A DNA stretch of 64,000 nucleotides from Rathayibacter sp. Leaf185 (lineage in GTDB: Bacteria > Actinomycetota > Actinomycetes > Actinomycetales > Microbacteriaceae): contig NZ_LMPP01000003.1 in the NCBI RefSeq assembly GCF_001423885.1, forward strand, positions 186,001 through 250,000, given 5' to 3'. Made by a program: the position numbers and the translations under genes. This document shows positions 44,770 through 53,322 of this stretch, one piece after another (the first letter of the stretch is position 1; every line of letters starts with the position of its first letter). Under the pieces are notes generated by a model, which saw nothing but the letters and a program-made list of their open reading frames with translations, was not told the origin of the DNA and searched no databases.

Positions 44770-45576
44770 ATGGCCTCCCCGAAGACGAAGAGCCGCGCCA
44801 AGAAGGGTCGCCGCCACCCTCTCGCCACGCTGGCCCTGATCGCCATCGGCCTCGGCCTGACGGGCGGCACGTACGCGGCCGTCGGCGTCGCCACCTCGGC
44901 CTCCGCCGAGACCTCGGCGAACAGCCAGCAGACCATCGACGAGGGCTCGAAGCTCTTCGCCGCCAACTGCGCGACCTGCCATGGCCTCGATGCCGCAGGG
45001 ACCGACAACGCCCCGTCGCTGATCGGCGTCGGAGCGGCCTCCGTCGACTTCCAGGTGGGCACCGGCCGCATGCCGATGCAGATGCAGGGGCCGCAGGCGC
45101 TCGAGAAGCCCGTGCAGTTCACCGATGAGCAGGTCGCCGAGCTGGCCGCCTACGTCGCGTCGCTCGCCCCCGGCCCCGCGATCCCCGAGGGCGAGGTCCT
45201 CGACGGCCAGGGCGACACCGCCAACGGCGCCGAGCTCTTCCGCATCAACTGCGCGATGTGCCACAACGTGGCCGGTGCCGGTGGTGCGCTCACCGAGGGC
45301 AAGTTCGCTCCCCCGCTGGGCGGCGTGACCGAGGCGCACATCTACGAGGCAATGGTCACCGGACCGCAGAACATGCCGGTCTTCAACGACCTCAACATCT
45401 CGCCCGAGGACAAGCGCGACATCATCTCGTACCTCAAGTACATCGAGGCCAACCCGTCCCCCGGCGGATTCGCGCTCGGCTCCCTCGGGCCGGTCGCGGA
45501 GGGCCTCTTCCTCTGGATCTTCGGTCTGGGCGCCATCGTCGCGCTCACGGTGTGGATCACCGCCCGATCGAACTAG
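44770..45576 (+). CDS. qcrC: Dihaem cytochrome c QcrC of the cytochrome bcc complex
   Basis: QcrC replaces both cytochrome c1 and the soluble cytochrome c of other bacteria, and hands electrons to the aa3 oxidase within a supercomplex. The 268-residue product has an N-terminal signal/anchor (LATLALIAIGLGLTGGTYAA), two haem-binding motifs CATCH near residue 68 and CAMCH near residue 166, and a C-terminal membrane helix near residues 240-262. The ATG at 44770 has an AGGAAGG ribosome site; an upstream in-frame ATG at 44731 lacks one. Confidence 0.95.
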   Translation: MASPKTKSRAKKGRRHPLATLALIAIGLGLTGGTYAAVGVATSASAETSANSQQTIDEGSKLFAANCATCHGLDAAGTDNAPSLIGVGAASVDFQVGTGRMPMQMQGPQALEKPVQFTDEQVAELAAYVASLAPGPAIPEGEVLDGQGDTANGAELFRINCAMCHNVAGAGGALTEGKFAPPLGGVTEAHIYEAMVTGPQNMPVFNDLNISPEDKRDIISYLKYIEANPSPGGFALGSLGPVAEGLFLWIFGLGAIVALTVWITARSN

Positions 45577-45585
45577 CGGACACCG

Positions 45586-45636
45586 GCGCCCCTCACGGGC
45601 GCTCCAGAACGGCACGAACTCAGAACGGCACGAACC
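45586..45636 (+). repeat. Hairpin and 16 bp tandem duplication between qcrC and qcrA
   Basis: GCGCCC at 45586-45591 and GGGCGC at 45597-45602 form a small hairpin 10 bp past the qcrC stop. It is followed by two adjacent copies of CAGAACGGCACGAAC(T/C) at 45605-45620 and 45621-45636. The rest of the 120 bp gap holds the qcrA ribosome site. The hairpin may be a processing or attenuation point. Confidence 0.6.
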
Positions 45637-45696
45637 ATCCACCGGCACCGATCGTGCCGACAAGGCGTCCGAGACAACGGCGTGAGAAGGAGAACC

Positions 45697-46755
45697 ATGG
45701 CAGAGCACGATGAGGGTGGCACGGACCTCGCCACCTCGTCGGCCACCGGGCACGGGACGGCTCCGGCCGGCACCGCGGTCGTGACGCGGGGACGCGTCCA
45801 GGACCCGGGTCTCCCGCCGCACCGCCCCCGGATGACCGACCTCGACCCCAAGGTCGAGAAGCGTGCCGAGCGCACGGTGTACACGCTCTTCTACCTCTCC
45901 TTCGCGGGCTCCATCTTCGCGGTCGCCGCGTACATGGCGTTCCCGATCACGGAGGACGTGGCCTCGGTGCGCCTCAACACCCTGTTCATCGGGCTCGGCA
46001 TGTCGCTCGCCCTCCTGGGCATCGGCATCGCCGCCGTCCACTGGGGCAAGCAGCTGATGTCCGACCACGAGGGCATCGACATCCGCCACCCCGTCCGCAG
46101 CGCCGAGGACACCCGTGCCCGTGCGCTCGAGATCTTCGACCAGTCCGACAAGGAGTCCGGCTTCGGCCGCCGCTCCCTCGTCCGGAACAGCCTCATCGGC
46201 GCCCTGGTCGTCTTCCCCCTGCCCGCCGTGATCCTGTTCCGCGGCCTCGGCCCGCAGGACCAGAACCCCGTCGCCCTCCTCAAGACCACGATGTGGCGCG
46301 AGGGCACGAGGCTCACCCTGGACCCCTCCGGCGCTCCGATCCTCGCATCGGACGTCACCCTGGGTTCCGCCTTCCACGTCATCCCCGAGGGACTCGACGA
46401 GGTCGAGGGCAAGCTGGAGGAGAAGGCCAAGGCCGCCGTCCTCCTGATGCGCCTGAAGCCGGAAGACCTGATCGTCAGCGAGGGTCGCGAGACCTGGAAC
46501 TACGACGGGATCGTCGCCTATTCCAAGATCTGCACGCACGTCGGCTGCCCCGTGGCACTGTACGAGCAGCAGACCCACCACCTGCTGTGCCCGTGCCACC
46601 AGTCGCAGTTCGACATCACGCGTGAAGCCGCTGTGATCTTCGGACCCGCGAAGCGCCCGCTTCCGCAGCTACCCATCACCATCGACGACGAGGGCTATCT
46701 GGTCGCGCAGAGCGACTTCACGGAGCCCGTCGGACCGTCCTTCTGGGAGCGATGA
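45697..46755 (+). CDS. qcrA: Rieske iron-sulfur subunit QcrA of the cytochrome bcc complex
   Basis: The 352-residue product has three membrane helices in the first 180 residues, as in actinobacterial QcrA, and a C-terminal Rieske domain with CTHVGCPVALYE and LLCPCHQSQFD, which supply the two Cys and two His ligands of the 2Fe-2S cluster. The ATG at 45697 has a strong AGAAGGAG ribosome site and is preferred to an upstream start. It overlaps qcrB by ATGA. Confidence 0.96.
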   Translation: MAEHDEGGTDLATSSATGHGTAPAGTAVVTRGRVQDPGLPPHRPRMTDLDPKVEKRAERTVYTLFYLSFAGSIFAVAAYMAFPITEDVASVRLNTLFIGLGMSLALLGIGIAAVHWGKQLMSDHEGIDIRHPVRSAEDTRARALEIFDQSDKESGFGRRSLVRNSLIGALVVFPLPAVILFRGLGPQDQNPVALLKTTMWREGTRLTLDPSGAPILASDVTLGSAFHVIPEGLDEVEGKLEEKAKAAVLLMRLKPEDLIVSEGRETWNYDGIVAYSKICTHVGCPVALYEQQTHHLLCPCHQSQFDITREAAVIFGPAKRPLPQLPITIDDEGYLVAQSDFTEPVGPSFWER

Positions 46756-48416
46756 CCACCATGTCCACCACCACCCCCTCACGCCCCGCCGGCTCCCCCG
46801 CCGAGCAGGGCGACGGCGTCATCCTCGGCAGCGGCAAGCTGCAGAAGGGCTACGTCGGAGCCGCCTCGAACTACATCGACGAGCGCACCAGCATCTCCGC
46901 GGTCGTCAAGGAGTTCGGTCGCAAGATCTTCCCCGACCACTGGTCCTTCCTGCTGGGTGAGGTGGCGCTGTACAGCTTCGTCATCATCCTGCTGTCGGGT
47001 ACCTTCCTCACCTTCTTCTTCCAGGCCTCGATGGTCGAGACGCACTACGAGGGCAGCTATCTGCCGCTCAAGGGCATCGAGATGTCCGCGGCGATGTCCT
47101 CCTCGCTCGACATCTCGTTCGACATCCGCGGCGGCCTGCTGATGCGCCAGATCCACCACTGGGCGGCCCTGCTGTTCGTGGCCTCGATCGGCCTGCACAT
47201 GCTCCGCATCTTCTTCACCGGCGCGTTCCGCAAGCCGCGCGAGCTCAACTGGGTCATCGGCTTCGTCCTCTTCATCCTCGCGATGGCCGAGGGCTTCACG
47301 GGCTACTCGCTCCCCGACGACCTGCTCTCGGGCAACGGCCTGCGCATCATCGACGGCATGGTCAAGGGCATCCCGATCGTCGGCACCTGGATCTCGTTCC
47401 TCCTCTTCGGCGGTGAGTTCCCGGGCACCGACATCGTCGGCCGCCTCTACACCCTGCACATCCTCCTGCTCCCGGCCCTGGTGCTCGCGTTCATCGCGCT
47501 TCACCTCGTGTTCGTGGTCGTGCACAAGCACACCCAGTTCCCCGGAGCCGGCAAGACCGAGCAGAACGTCGTCGGCTACCCGGTGCTGCCGGTCTACGCC
47601 GCCAAGGCCGGTGGATTCTTCTTCATCGTCTTCGGTGTCGTCGTCCTCATCGCCTCGTTCTTCACGATCAACCCGATCTGGAACTACGGACCGTACGACC
47701 CCTCCCCCGTGTCCGCCGGCACCCAGCCCGACTGGTACATCGGCTTCGCCGACGGTGCTCTGCGTCTGATCCCGCCGGGACTCGAGTGGGCCATCCCGGG
47801 CATCGGCACGCTGTCGTTCAACATCCTGATCCCGCTCGGCGGTCTGGGGCTCTTCATCGTCCTGGTGATGCTGTACCCGTTCATCGAGGCCTGGATCACG
47901 GGTGACAAGCGCGAGCACCACCTGCTCGACCGCCCGCGCAACGCCGCGACCCGCACCGCCATCGGCGCGGCCGGTGTCACGTTCTACGCCGGCCTCTGGG
48001 CCGCGGCGTCGTCCGACATCATCGCGACGCACTTCCACCTCACGATGGAGGGCGTCATCCACGCCCTGCAGTTCGCGGTCATCGTCGGTCCTTTCATCGC
48101 GTACTTCATCACGAAGCGCATCTGCCTCGCGCTGCAGAAGAAGGATCGCGAGATCGCCCTCCACGGCTTTGAGTCCGGCCGCATCGTCCGCCTCCCCGGA
48201 GGCGAGTTCATCGAGGTGCACCAGCAGCTCGACGAGTACGAGCGCTGGAAGCTGGTCAGTCAGGACGAGTACCAGCCGCTGATGATCCGTCCCGACTCGC
48301 GCGGCCGCATCACCGCCCCGCAGCGCGTCCGTGCCGGCCTCTCGAAGTGGTTCTTCGAGGACCGCATCACGCCCGTCACCCAGAAGGAGCTCGAGTCCTC
48401 GCACAGCGAGCACTGA
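46752..48416 (+). CDS. qcrB: Cytochrome b subunit QcrB of the cytochrome bcc complex
   Basis: The quinol-oxidising membrane subunit, 554 residues, with eight or more membrane helices. RQIHHWAALLFVASIGLHML and LHILLLPALVLAFIALHLVF carry the paired His haem ligands, and GFTGYSLPDDLLSGNGLR and NYGPYDPSPVSAGTQPDWY belong to the quinol site region (PDWY). The C-terminal cytoplasmic extension is typical of actinobacteria. The start at 46752 overlaps the qcrA stop; an ATG at 46761 is also in frame. Confidence 0.96.
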   Translation: MTTMSTTTPSRPAGSPAEQGDGVILGSGKLQKGYVGAASNYIDERTSISAVVKEFGRKIFPDHWSFLLGEVALYSFVIILLSGTFLTFFFQASMVETHYEGSYLPLKGIEMSAAMSSSLDISFDIRGGLLMRQIHHWAALLFVASIGLHMLRIFFTGAFRKPRELNWVIGFVLFILAMAEGFTGYSLPDDLLSGNGLRIIDGMVKGIPIVGTWISFLLFGGEFPGTDIVGRLYTLHILLLPALVLAFIALHLVFVVVHKHTQFPGAGKTEQNVVGYPVLPVYAAKAGGFFFIVFGVVVLIASFFTINPIWNYGPYDPSPVSAGTQPDWYIGFADGALRLIPPGLEWAIPGIGTLSFNILIPLGGLGLFIVLVMLYPFIEAWITGDKREHHLLDRPRNAATRTAIGAAGVTFYAGLWAAASSDIIATHFHLTMEGVIHALQFAVIVGPFIAYFITKRICLALQKKDREIALHGFESGRIVRLPGGEFIEVHQQLDEYERWKLVSQDEYQPLMIRPDSRGRITAPQRVRAGLSKWFFEDRITPVTQKELESSHSEH

Positions 48417-48424
48417 TACTCCTC

Positions 48425-48470
48425 AACGCCGAAGGGCCCGGACGATCCGTCGTCCGGGCCCTTCGGCGTT
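48425..48470 (+). terminator. Terminator of the ctaE-qcrCAB operon
   Basis: A perfect 21 bp stem (48425-48445 with 48450-48470) around the loop TCCG starts 8 bp after the qcrB stop. The stem begins AACGCCGAAGGGCCC. No T-run follows. The next 238 bp up to the convergent VOC gene hold nothing I recognise. Confidence 0.85.
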
Positions 48471-48708
48471 CCTGCGCTGCGAGGGCCGCACTGCGCCGGT
48501 GGAGCGGGCACAGCCGCCGACATCCGCGACCGGCGTTCCCTGAGGGAAGCCGGAGCGGCCCGTCTCGACGACGCCGGCGTCCAGAACCGCAGCGACCGGT
48601 GGACCGACACCGCGGACAGCGGGGCCGGGGAGCCATGCCTCCGCCCCTCATACGGCCTCAGCGACCTCCGGAGGGGCGGGTGCGCCGTCCCCTCCCCTCC
48701 GCCGCTGA

Positions 48709-49494
48709 TCACCCCGAGTAGCCGAGCAGCCAGCGCACGCCGAACCGGTCGGTCACCTGCCCGTCGTGATCGCCCCACGGACGCTGCTGCAGCGGATCGA
48801 CGTCGACGGCTCCCTCCGACAGGCGGGAGAACCACTGCGCCGTCCTCTCCGGGTCCGCGGCTCCGAGCAGGGAGAGCAGCATCCCCTCCGTCCGAATCGA
48901 GCCGGAGGCGTCCTCGTCCGCGGCGAAGAGCGGCACCGGACCTCGGAGGCTCCCGTGGGCGATGGCCTCGGGCGATCCGTCCTGGCGGCCGAACTCGGCG
49001 CGCGTGTGCAGCTCCAGCTCACCGCCGAAGACGGAGCCGTAGAAGCTCAGCGCCTCTCGTGCAGAGCCGGGCAGGAACAGGTAGGGAACGGCGCCCGGGG
49101 AGCGCTCCTGCGGCGATAGCGGGGTCGACGGAAGGGCGTTCTCGATCAGCTGCAACTGCGTCCCGTCAGGGTCGACCAAGAAGCCGACGCGCTGCCCCCC
49201 TGGCTCCCTGCGGACGGGGTGCAGGCACGGCCGGCCTCCGGTCCCCTCCTCGACACCGGCGTCGAGGATCCGCTGGTACAGCTCGTCGACGTCGTCGACT
49301 CGAATGCTGCAGCGGAACGAGCTCTTCTCCGGCTCGAGGTCGGGGAAGGGGAAGAACTCGAGCTCGACTCCGTCTCTGCGCAGGATCAGCCATCGGTCAT
49401 CGCGGTACTCGGGGGCGAACCCGATCGTCGCGTAGAACCGCACCGTGGTGTCGAGGTCGCGGGACGGCAGGTTGGGCACGGCACGATCGGTCAT
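48709..49494 (-). CDS. Two-module VOC family protein (bleomycin-resistance-like + PhnB-like)
   Basis: The 261-residue product joins two different VOC modules. Residues about 1-120 resemble bleomycin-binding proteins (VPNLPSRDLDTTVRFYATIG, DDRWLILRRDGVELEFFPFP, GFLVDPDGTQLQLIE). Residues about 132-261 resemble PhnB-like proteins (VPYLFLPGSAREALSFYGSV, FGGELELHTRAEFG, PWGDHDGQVTDRFGVRWLL). The reading frame is continuous. It could sequester or modify a small molecule; no substrate is evident. Confidence 0.85.
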   Translation of the reverse strand: MTDRAVPNLPSRDLDTTVRFYATIGFAPEYRDDRWLILRRDGVELEFFPFPDLEPEKSSFRCSIRVDDVDELYQRILDAGVEEGTGGRPCLHPVRREPGGQRVGFLVDPDGTQLQLIENALPSTPLSPQERSPGAVPYLFLPGSAREALSFYGSVFGGELELHTRAEFGRQDGSPEAIAHGSLRGPVPLFAADEDASGSIRTEGMLLSLLGAADPERTAQWFSRLSEGAVDVDPLQQRPWGDHDGQVTDRFGVRWLLGYSG

Positions 49495-49543
49495 GCGACG
49501 AGGCTACCCAGGCCCGCTGTCGCCGTCACCCGAGAAGTCAGGA

Positions 49544-49585
49544 AGGGCCGGGTGCCAGAGGAGAAGACCCTCAGCACCCGGCCCT
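49544..49585 (-). terminator. Terminator of the ctaC-ctaD-ctaF operon
   Basis: AGGGCCGGGTGC (49544-49555) pairs perfectly with GCACCCGGCCCT (49574-49585) around an 18 nt loop, 18 bp past the ctaF stop. On the minus strand TCCTGACTTCTC follows. Confidence 0.75.
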
Positions 49586-49603
49586 GTCACCGGAGTCGTC
49601 GCC

Positions 49604-50020
49604 TCAGCGGGCGAAGTACCCGCGGTAGTACTCGTAGACCCAGCCGGCGATCGCGACGAGGAAGAGTCCGACTGCGATGTAGACGATCCAGAAGCCGACG
49701 GCGAGGCCGAGGAAGGCCAGCGCAGCCGAGGCACCGAGGATCAGCGGCCACCAGCTCCACGGGCTGAAGAAGCCCAGCTCGGGGTCGCCGTCGTCGATGT
49801 CCGCGTCCAGACGGTCCTCGGGCAGTTCGGCGCCCTGCGCCTTGTGCACGCGGCCGACGTAGAACGCGATGAACGCGCCCAGCACCGACGAGAGGGCGAT
49901 GCCCACGGTGCCGACCCACTCGACCTGACCGGTATCGATCAGCGACCAGGTGATGTAGATGGCATCGGCCAGGAGGAAGAAGCCGGCGAGGAGCCAGAAC
50001 AGATTGACGTTCGCGCGCAT
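49604..50020 (-). CDS. ctaF: Cytochrome c oxidase subunit IV CtaF
   Basis: The small actinobacterial subunit of the aa3 oxidase, 138 residues, with four hydrophobic helices. NVNLFWLLAGFFLLADAIYI is the first, GFFSPWSWWPLILGASAAL follows a polar loop, and the protein ends YEYYRGYFAR, as usual for CtaF. It starts 4 bp after ctaD. Confidence 0.95.
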   Translation of the reverse strand: MRANVNLFWLLAGFFLLADAIYITWSLIDTGQVEWVGTVGIALSSVLGAFIAFYVGRVHKAQGAELPEDRLDADIDDGDPELGFFSPWSWWPLILGASAALAFLGLAVGFWIVYIAVGLFLVAIAGWVYEYYRGYFAR

Positions 50021-50024
50021 GGCC

Positions 50025-51752
50025 CTACTTCACCGTGCCTTCGGACTTGTCGTACGTGGGGGCGTCGGGAGCGTCCTTCGCCGGCCCGATGCCGACGGGG
50101 ATGCCCGCCTCGGGGTGGTTGAGGTCGAAGGCCGGAGCCTCGCTGCGGATGCGCGGGATCGACGTGAAGTTGTGGCGGGGCGGCGGGCACGAGGTCGCCC
50201 ACTCGAGCGAGCGCGAGAAGCCCCACGGGTCGTTCACGGTGACCTTGGGCGCCTTCCTGGCCGTGATGTACACGTTGAGGAAGAACGGGATCAGGGACAC
50301 CGCGAGGATCATCGCGCCGACCGTCGAGAGCTGGTTCATCCACGTGAACCCGTCCTCGGGCAAGTAGCTGGCGTAGCGACGGGGCATACCCACGACGCCG
50401 AGCCAGTGCTGGATGAGGAACGTGGTGTGGAAGCCGATGAACAGGAGCCAGAAGTGCCACTTGCCCAGCGTCTCGTTCAGCATCTTGCCGGTCCACTTCG
50501 GCCACCAGAAGTAGAAGCCCGAGAACATCGCGAAGACGACGGTCCCGAAGACGACGTAGTGGAAGTGCGCCACGACGAAGTACGAGTCGGACACGTGGAA
50601 GTCGAGCGGCGGCGAGGCGAGGATCACGCCGGTGAGACCACCGAAGGTGAAGGTGATCAAGAAGCCGATCGCCCAGATCATCGGGGTCTCGAACGTCACC
50701 GAGCCGCGCCACATGGTGCCGATCCAGTTGAAGATCTTCACGCCGGTCGGAACCGCGATCAGCATGGTCATCAGCGAGAAGAACGGCAGGAGGACCGACC
50801 CGGTCACGTACATGTGGTGGGCCCACACGGTGACGGAGAGGGCGGCGATCGCGATCGTCGCGTAGATCAGGGTCTTGTAGCCGAAGATCGGCTTGCGGCT
50901 GAACACCGGGAAGACCTCGGACACGATGCCGAAGAACGGCAGCGCGATGATGTAGACCTCCGGGTGCCCGAAGAACCAGAACAGGTGCTGCCAGAGCAGC
51001 ACGCCGCCGTTGGCCGCGTCGTAGATGTGCGCGTCGAAGACGCGGTCGGCTCCGAGGGCGAACATCGCGGCCGCGAGGACCGGGAACGCGAGGAGCACGA
51101 GGATCGACGTCACGAGGATGTTCCACGTGAAGATCGGCATGCGGAACATCGTCATGCCCGGCGCGCGCATCGTGATGATGGTCGTGATGAAGTTCACGGC
51201 GCCGAGGATCGTGCCGAAACCGGAGAGGGCGAGTCCGAAGACCCAGAGATTGCCGCCCAACCCTGGCGAGAACGTCGTGCTCGAGAGTGGCGCATAGGCG
51301 AACCAGCCGAAGGAGGCGGCCCCCTGCGGCGTCACGAAGCCGGCGACCGCGATCAGCGAGCCGAAGCTGTAGAACCAGTAGGCCAGCGCGTTGAGTCGCG
51401 GGAAGGCGACATCGGGGGCGCCGATCTGCAGCGGCATGAGCACGTTGGCGAACCCGGCGAACAGCGGCGTCGCGAACATCAGCAGCATGATCGTGCCGTG
51501 CATCGTGAAGAGCTGGTTGTACTGCTCGCGGGTCTCGACCACGGCGAGGCCGGGCTCGAAGAGCTGGGCACGAATGACCAGCGCCATCACTCCCGCGATG
51601 CAGAAGTAGATGAAGGACGTGATCAGGTACATGTACCCGATGACCTTGTGGTCGGTGGACGTCATCCAGCGAACGAGGACGTTCGCCTTGCGCTCGACCG
51701 GCGGTGTGCCGAATGCGCGGGACGACGGGGCGGGTGCTGTCGCGGTGCTCAT
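50025..51752 (-). CDS. ctaD: Cytochrome c oxidase subunit I CtaD
   Basis: The catalytic haem-copper subunit, 575 residues and twelve membrane helices. [15 protein letters not shown] is the N-terminal block. [15 protein letters not shown] contains a haem a His. [19 protein letters not shown] carries the CuB-ligand His and its cross-linked Tyr, and [16 protein letters not shown] carries the two haem His. It lies 6 bp downstream of ctaC. Confidence 0.98.
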   Translation of the reverse strand: MSTATAPAPSSRAFGTPPVERKANVLVRWMTSTDHKVIGYMYLITSFIYFCIAGVMALVIRAQLFEPGLAVVETREQYNQLFTMHGTIMLLMFATPLFAGFANVLMPLQIGAPDVAFPRLNALAYWFYSFGSLIAVAGFVTPQGAASFGWFAYAPLSSTTFSPGLGGNLWVFGLALSGFGTILGAVNFITTIITMRAPGMTMFRMPIFTWNILVTSILVLLAFPVLAAAMFALGADRVFDAHIYDAANGGVLLWQHLFWFFGHPEVYIIALPFFGIVSEVFPVFSRKPIFGYKTLIYATIAIAALSVTVWAHHMYVTGSVLLPFFSLMTMLIAVPTGVKIFNWIGTMWRGSVTFETPMIWAIGFLITFTFGGLTGVILASPPLDFHVSDSYFVVAHFHYVVFGTVVFAMFSGFYFWWPKWTGKMLNETLGKWHFWLLFIGFHTTFLIQHWLGVVGMPRRYASYLPEDGFTWMNQLSTVGAMILAVSLIPFFLNVYITARKAPKVTVNDPWGFSRSLEWATSCPPPRHNFTSIPRIRSEAPAFDLNHPEAGIPVGIGPAKDAPDAPTYDKSEGTVK

Positions 51753-51758
51753 GCTCCC

Positions 51759-52646
51759 TTACTCCTCGTTCTCGGTGCGGACCGGCGCGTCGGTGCCGGG
51801 AAGGTTGCTGTTGCGGTCGTACTCCGCGCCGAGCTGGCCGGTCTGGCCCGCGTCGCGAAGGGACTGGATGTAGTCCTCGTACTCGCCCTCGGAGACGACC
51901 TTCACGTTGAAGAGCATCGCGGAGTGGTACTCGCCGCAGAGCTCGGCGCACTTACCGGAGTAGGTGCCCTCCTTCAGCGGAGTGACGTACATGAAGTTCG
52001 TCTTGCCGGGGATCATGTCCTTCTTGTAGAGGAAGTCCACGACCCAGAAGGAGTGGATCACGTCGCGAGCATCGAGCTGGATCGTGATCTTCTTGCCGAC
52101 GGGCAGGTAGAGGGTGGGCACCTCGGACTCGACGAGCGAACCGGCGGCGTCGCCGGTGCCTCCCTCGTACTGGCCCTGGATGCCGGCGGAGTAGACGTCC
52201 TCGTCGACGTAGTTGAAGTCCCACGCCCACTGCTTGCCGTAGACCTGGATGGTCTCGTCGGGGTCGTCGTAGGGCTGCTCGATGGCGGCCTGGTCGCGCG
52301 CGGTGAAGGCGAAGAAGCCGATCACGAGGATCAGCGGCACGATCGTGTAGAAGATCTCGATCGGCATGTTGTACCGCAGCTGCACGGGCAGGCCGGTCTG
52401 GCCCTTCCGGCGGCGGTAGACGACGACCGCCCAGATCGTGAGACCCCACGTGATCACACCGACTGCCAGCAGGACGATCCAGGAGGTGACCCAGAGTCCG
52501 ATGACGCGGTCGACGTGGTTCGTCGTCCCGGGTTCGGTGGGGAGCCAGCCCTGGAGCTGCTCCTGCGTGCAGCCCGCGAGAACGAGGGCGAGGGCTCCTG
52601 CAACGGGGGCAGCGACCCACCTGCGGAGACGGCGATTGAAGCGCAC
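51759..52646 (-). CDS. ctaC: Cytochrome c oxidase subunit II CtaC (lipoprotein)
   Basis: The CuA-bearing subunit that receives electrons from QcrC. The 295-residue product has a lipoprotein signal ending LALVLAGC, two membrane helices near residues 48-70 and 92-115, and the CuA site CAELCGEYHSAMLF with HSFWVVDF upstream supplying the remaining His. A longer acidic C-terminal tail is typical of actinobacteria. The GTG at 52646 has a GAAAGG ribosome site. Confidence 0.97.
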   Translation of the reverse strand: MRFNRRLRRWVAAPVAGALALVLAGCTQEQLQGWLPTEPGTTNHVDRVIGLWVTSWIVLLAVGVITWGLTIWAVVVYRRRKGQTGLPVQLRYNMPIEIFYTIVPLILVIGFFAFTARDQAAIEQPYDDPDETIQVYGKQWAWDFNYVDEDVYSAGIQGQYEGGTGDAAGSLVESEVPTLYLPVGKKITIQLDARDVIHSFWVVDFLYKKDMIPGKTNFMYVTPLKEGTYSGKCAELCGEYHSAMLFNVKVVSEGEYEDYIQSLRDAGQTGQLGAEYDRNSNLPGTDAPVRTENEE

Positions 52647-52785
52647 CGGTGACCTTTCGGAAGACTGGGGACCAGTTCACACGAAACTGTATTAGACCGT
52701 CGCTAGCTTACTCTGCCGGTCCGCGACCCCGACGCAGCGACCCCGCTCTTGACGTCCGGAGCTCGCGGTGGCAGGGACGACGAAC

Positions 52786-52822
52786 GGCGCCCGACGGCCC
52801 CTGGCGGGGGCTGTCGGGCGCC
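52786..52822 (-). terminator. Terminator after erpA
   Basis: GGCGCCCGAC (52786-52795) pairs with GTCGGGCGCC (52813-52822), and GGCCCC with GGGGGC inside, interrupted by one base. It lies 32 bp beyond the erpA stop in the 208 bp gap before ctaC. The rest of the gap presumably holds the ctaC promoter; TAATAC near 52690 on the minus strand is a possible -10. Confidence 0.65.
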
Positions 52823-52854
52823 GGACGGGTGCGGCGTGTCGCCGCGGACGACCC

Positions 52855-53226
52855 TCAGTGGAAGCTGTCGCCGCAGGCGCAGCTGCCCTGCGCGTTGGGG
52901 TTGTCGATCGTGAAGCCCTGCTTCTGGATGGTGTCCTCGAAGTCGATCGAGGCGCCGTCGAGGTAGGGGACGCTCATCTTGTCGACCACGAGGCCGACGC
53001 CCTCGAACTCGACCACGGCGTCGTTGTCGAGCGTGCGCTCGTCGAAGTAGAGCTGGTAGATCAGGCCTGAGCAGCCACCGGGCTGGACGGCGACGCGCAG
53101 ACGCAGGTCGTCGCGACCCTCCTGCTGGAGGAGGCTCTTCACCTTGGCCGCGGCCGTCTCGGTCATCGAGACGCCGTGCGCGGTGGTCGCGGGCGTCGTC
53201 TCGGCTGTCAGTGTCGTGTCGGACAT
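52855..53226 (-). CDS. erpA: Iron-sulfur cluster insertion protein ErpA
   Basis: A-type carrier of 123 residues that passes iron-sulfur clusters to target proteins. VQPGGCSGLIYQLYFD near residue 50 holds the first conserved Cys and GSCACGDSFH at the end the other two. An N-terminal extension of about 18 Thr/Ala-rich residues precedes the domain. Its location upstream of ctaC is conserved in actinobacteria. Confidence 0.95.
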   Translation of the reverse strand: MSDTTLTAETTPATTAHGVSMTETAAAKVKSLLQQEGRDDLRLRVAVQPGGCSGLIYQLYFDERTLDNDAVVEFEGVGLVVDKMSVPYLDGASIDFEDTIQKQGFTIDNPNAQGSCACGDSFH

Positions 53227-53322
53227 GTCACTCCTCGGGGAACGGGCCGGATCGGACGGCGTGAGCCTCCGATTCTACGGTGGCAACCGGGAGACGGACC
53301 CGGGTATTCCGGATCCGCGGCC

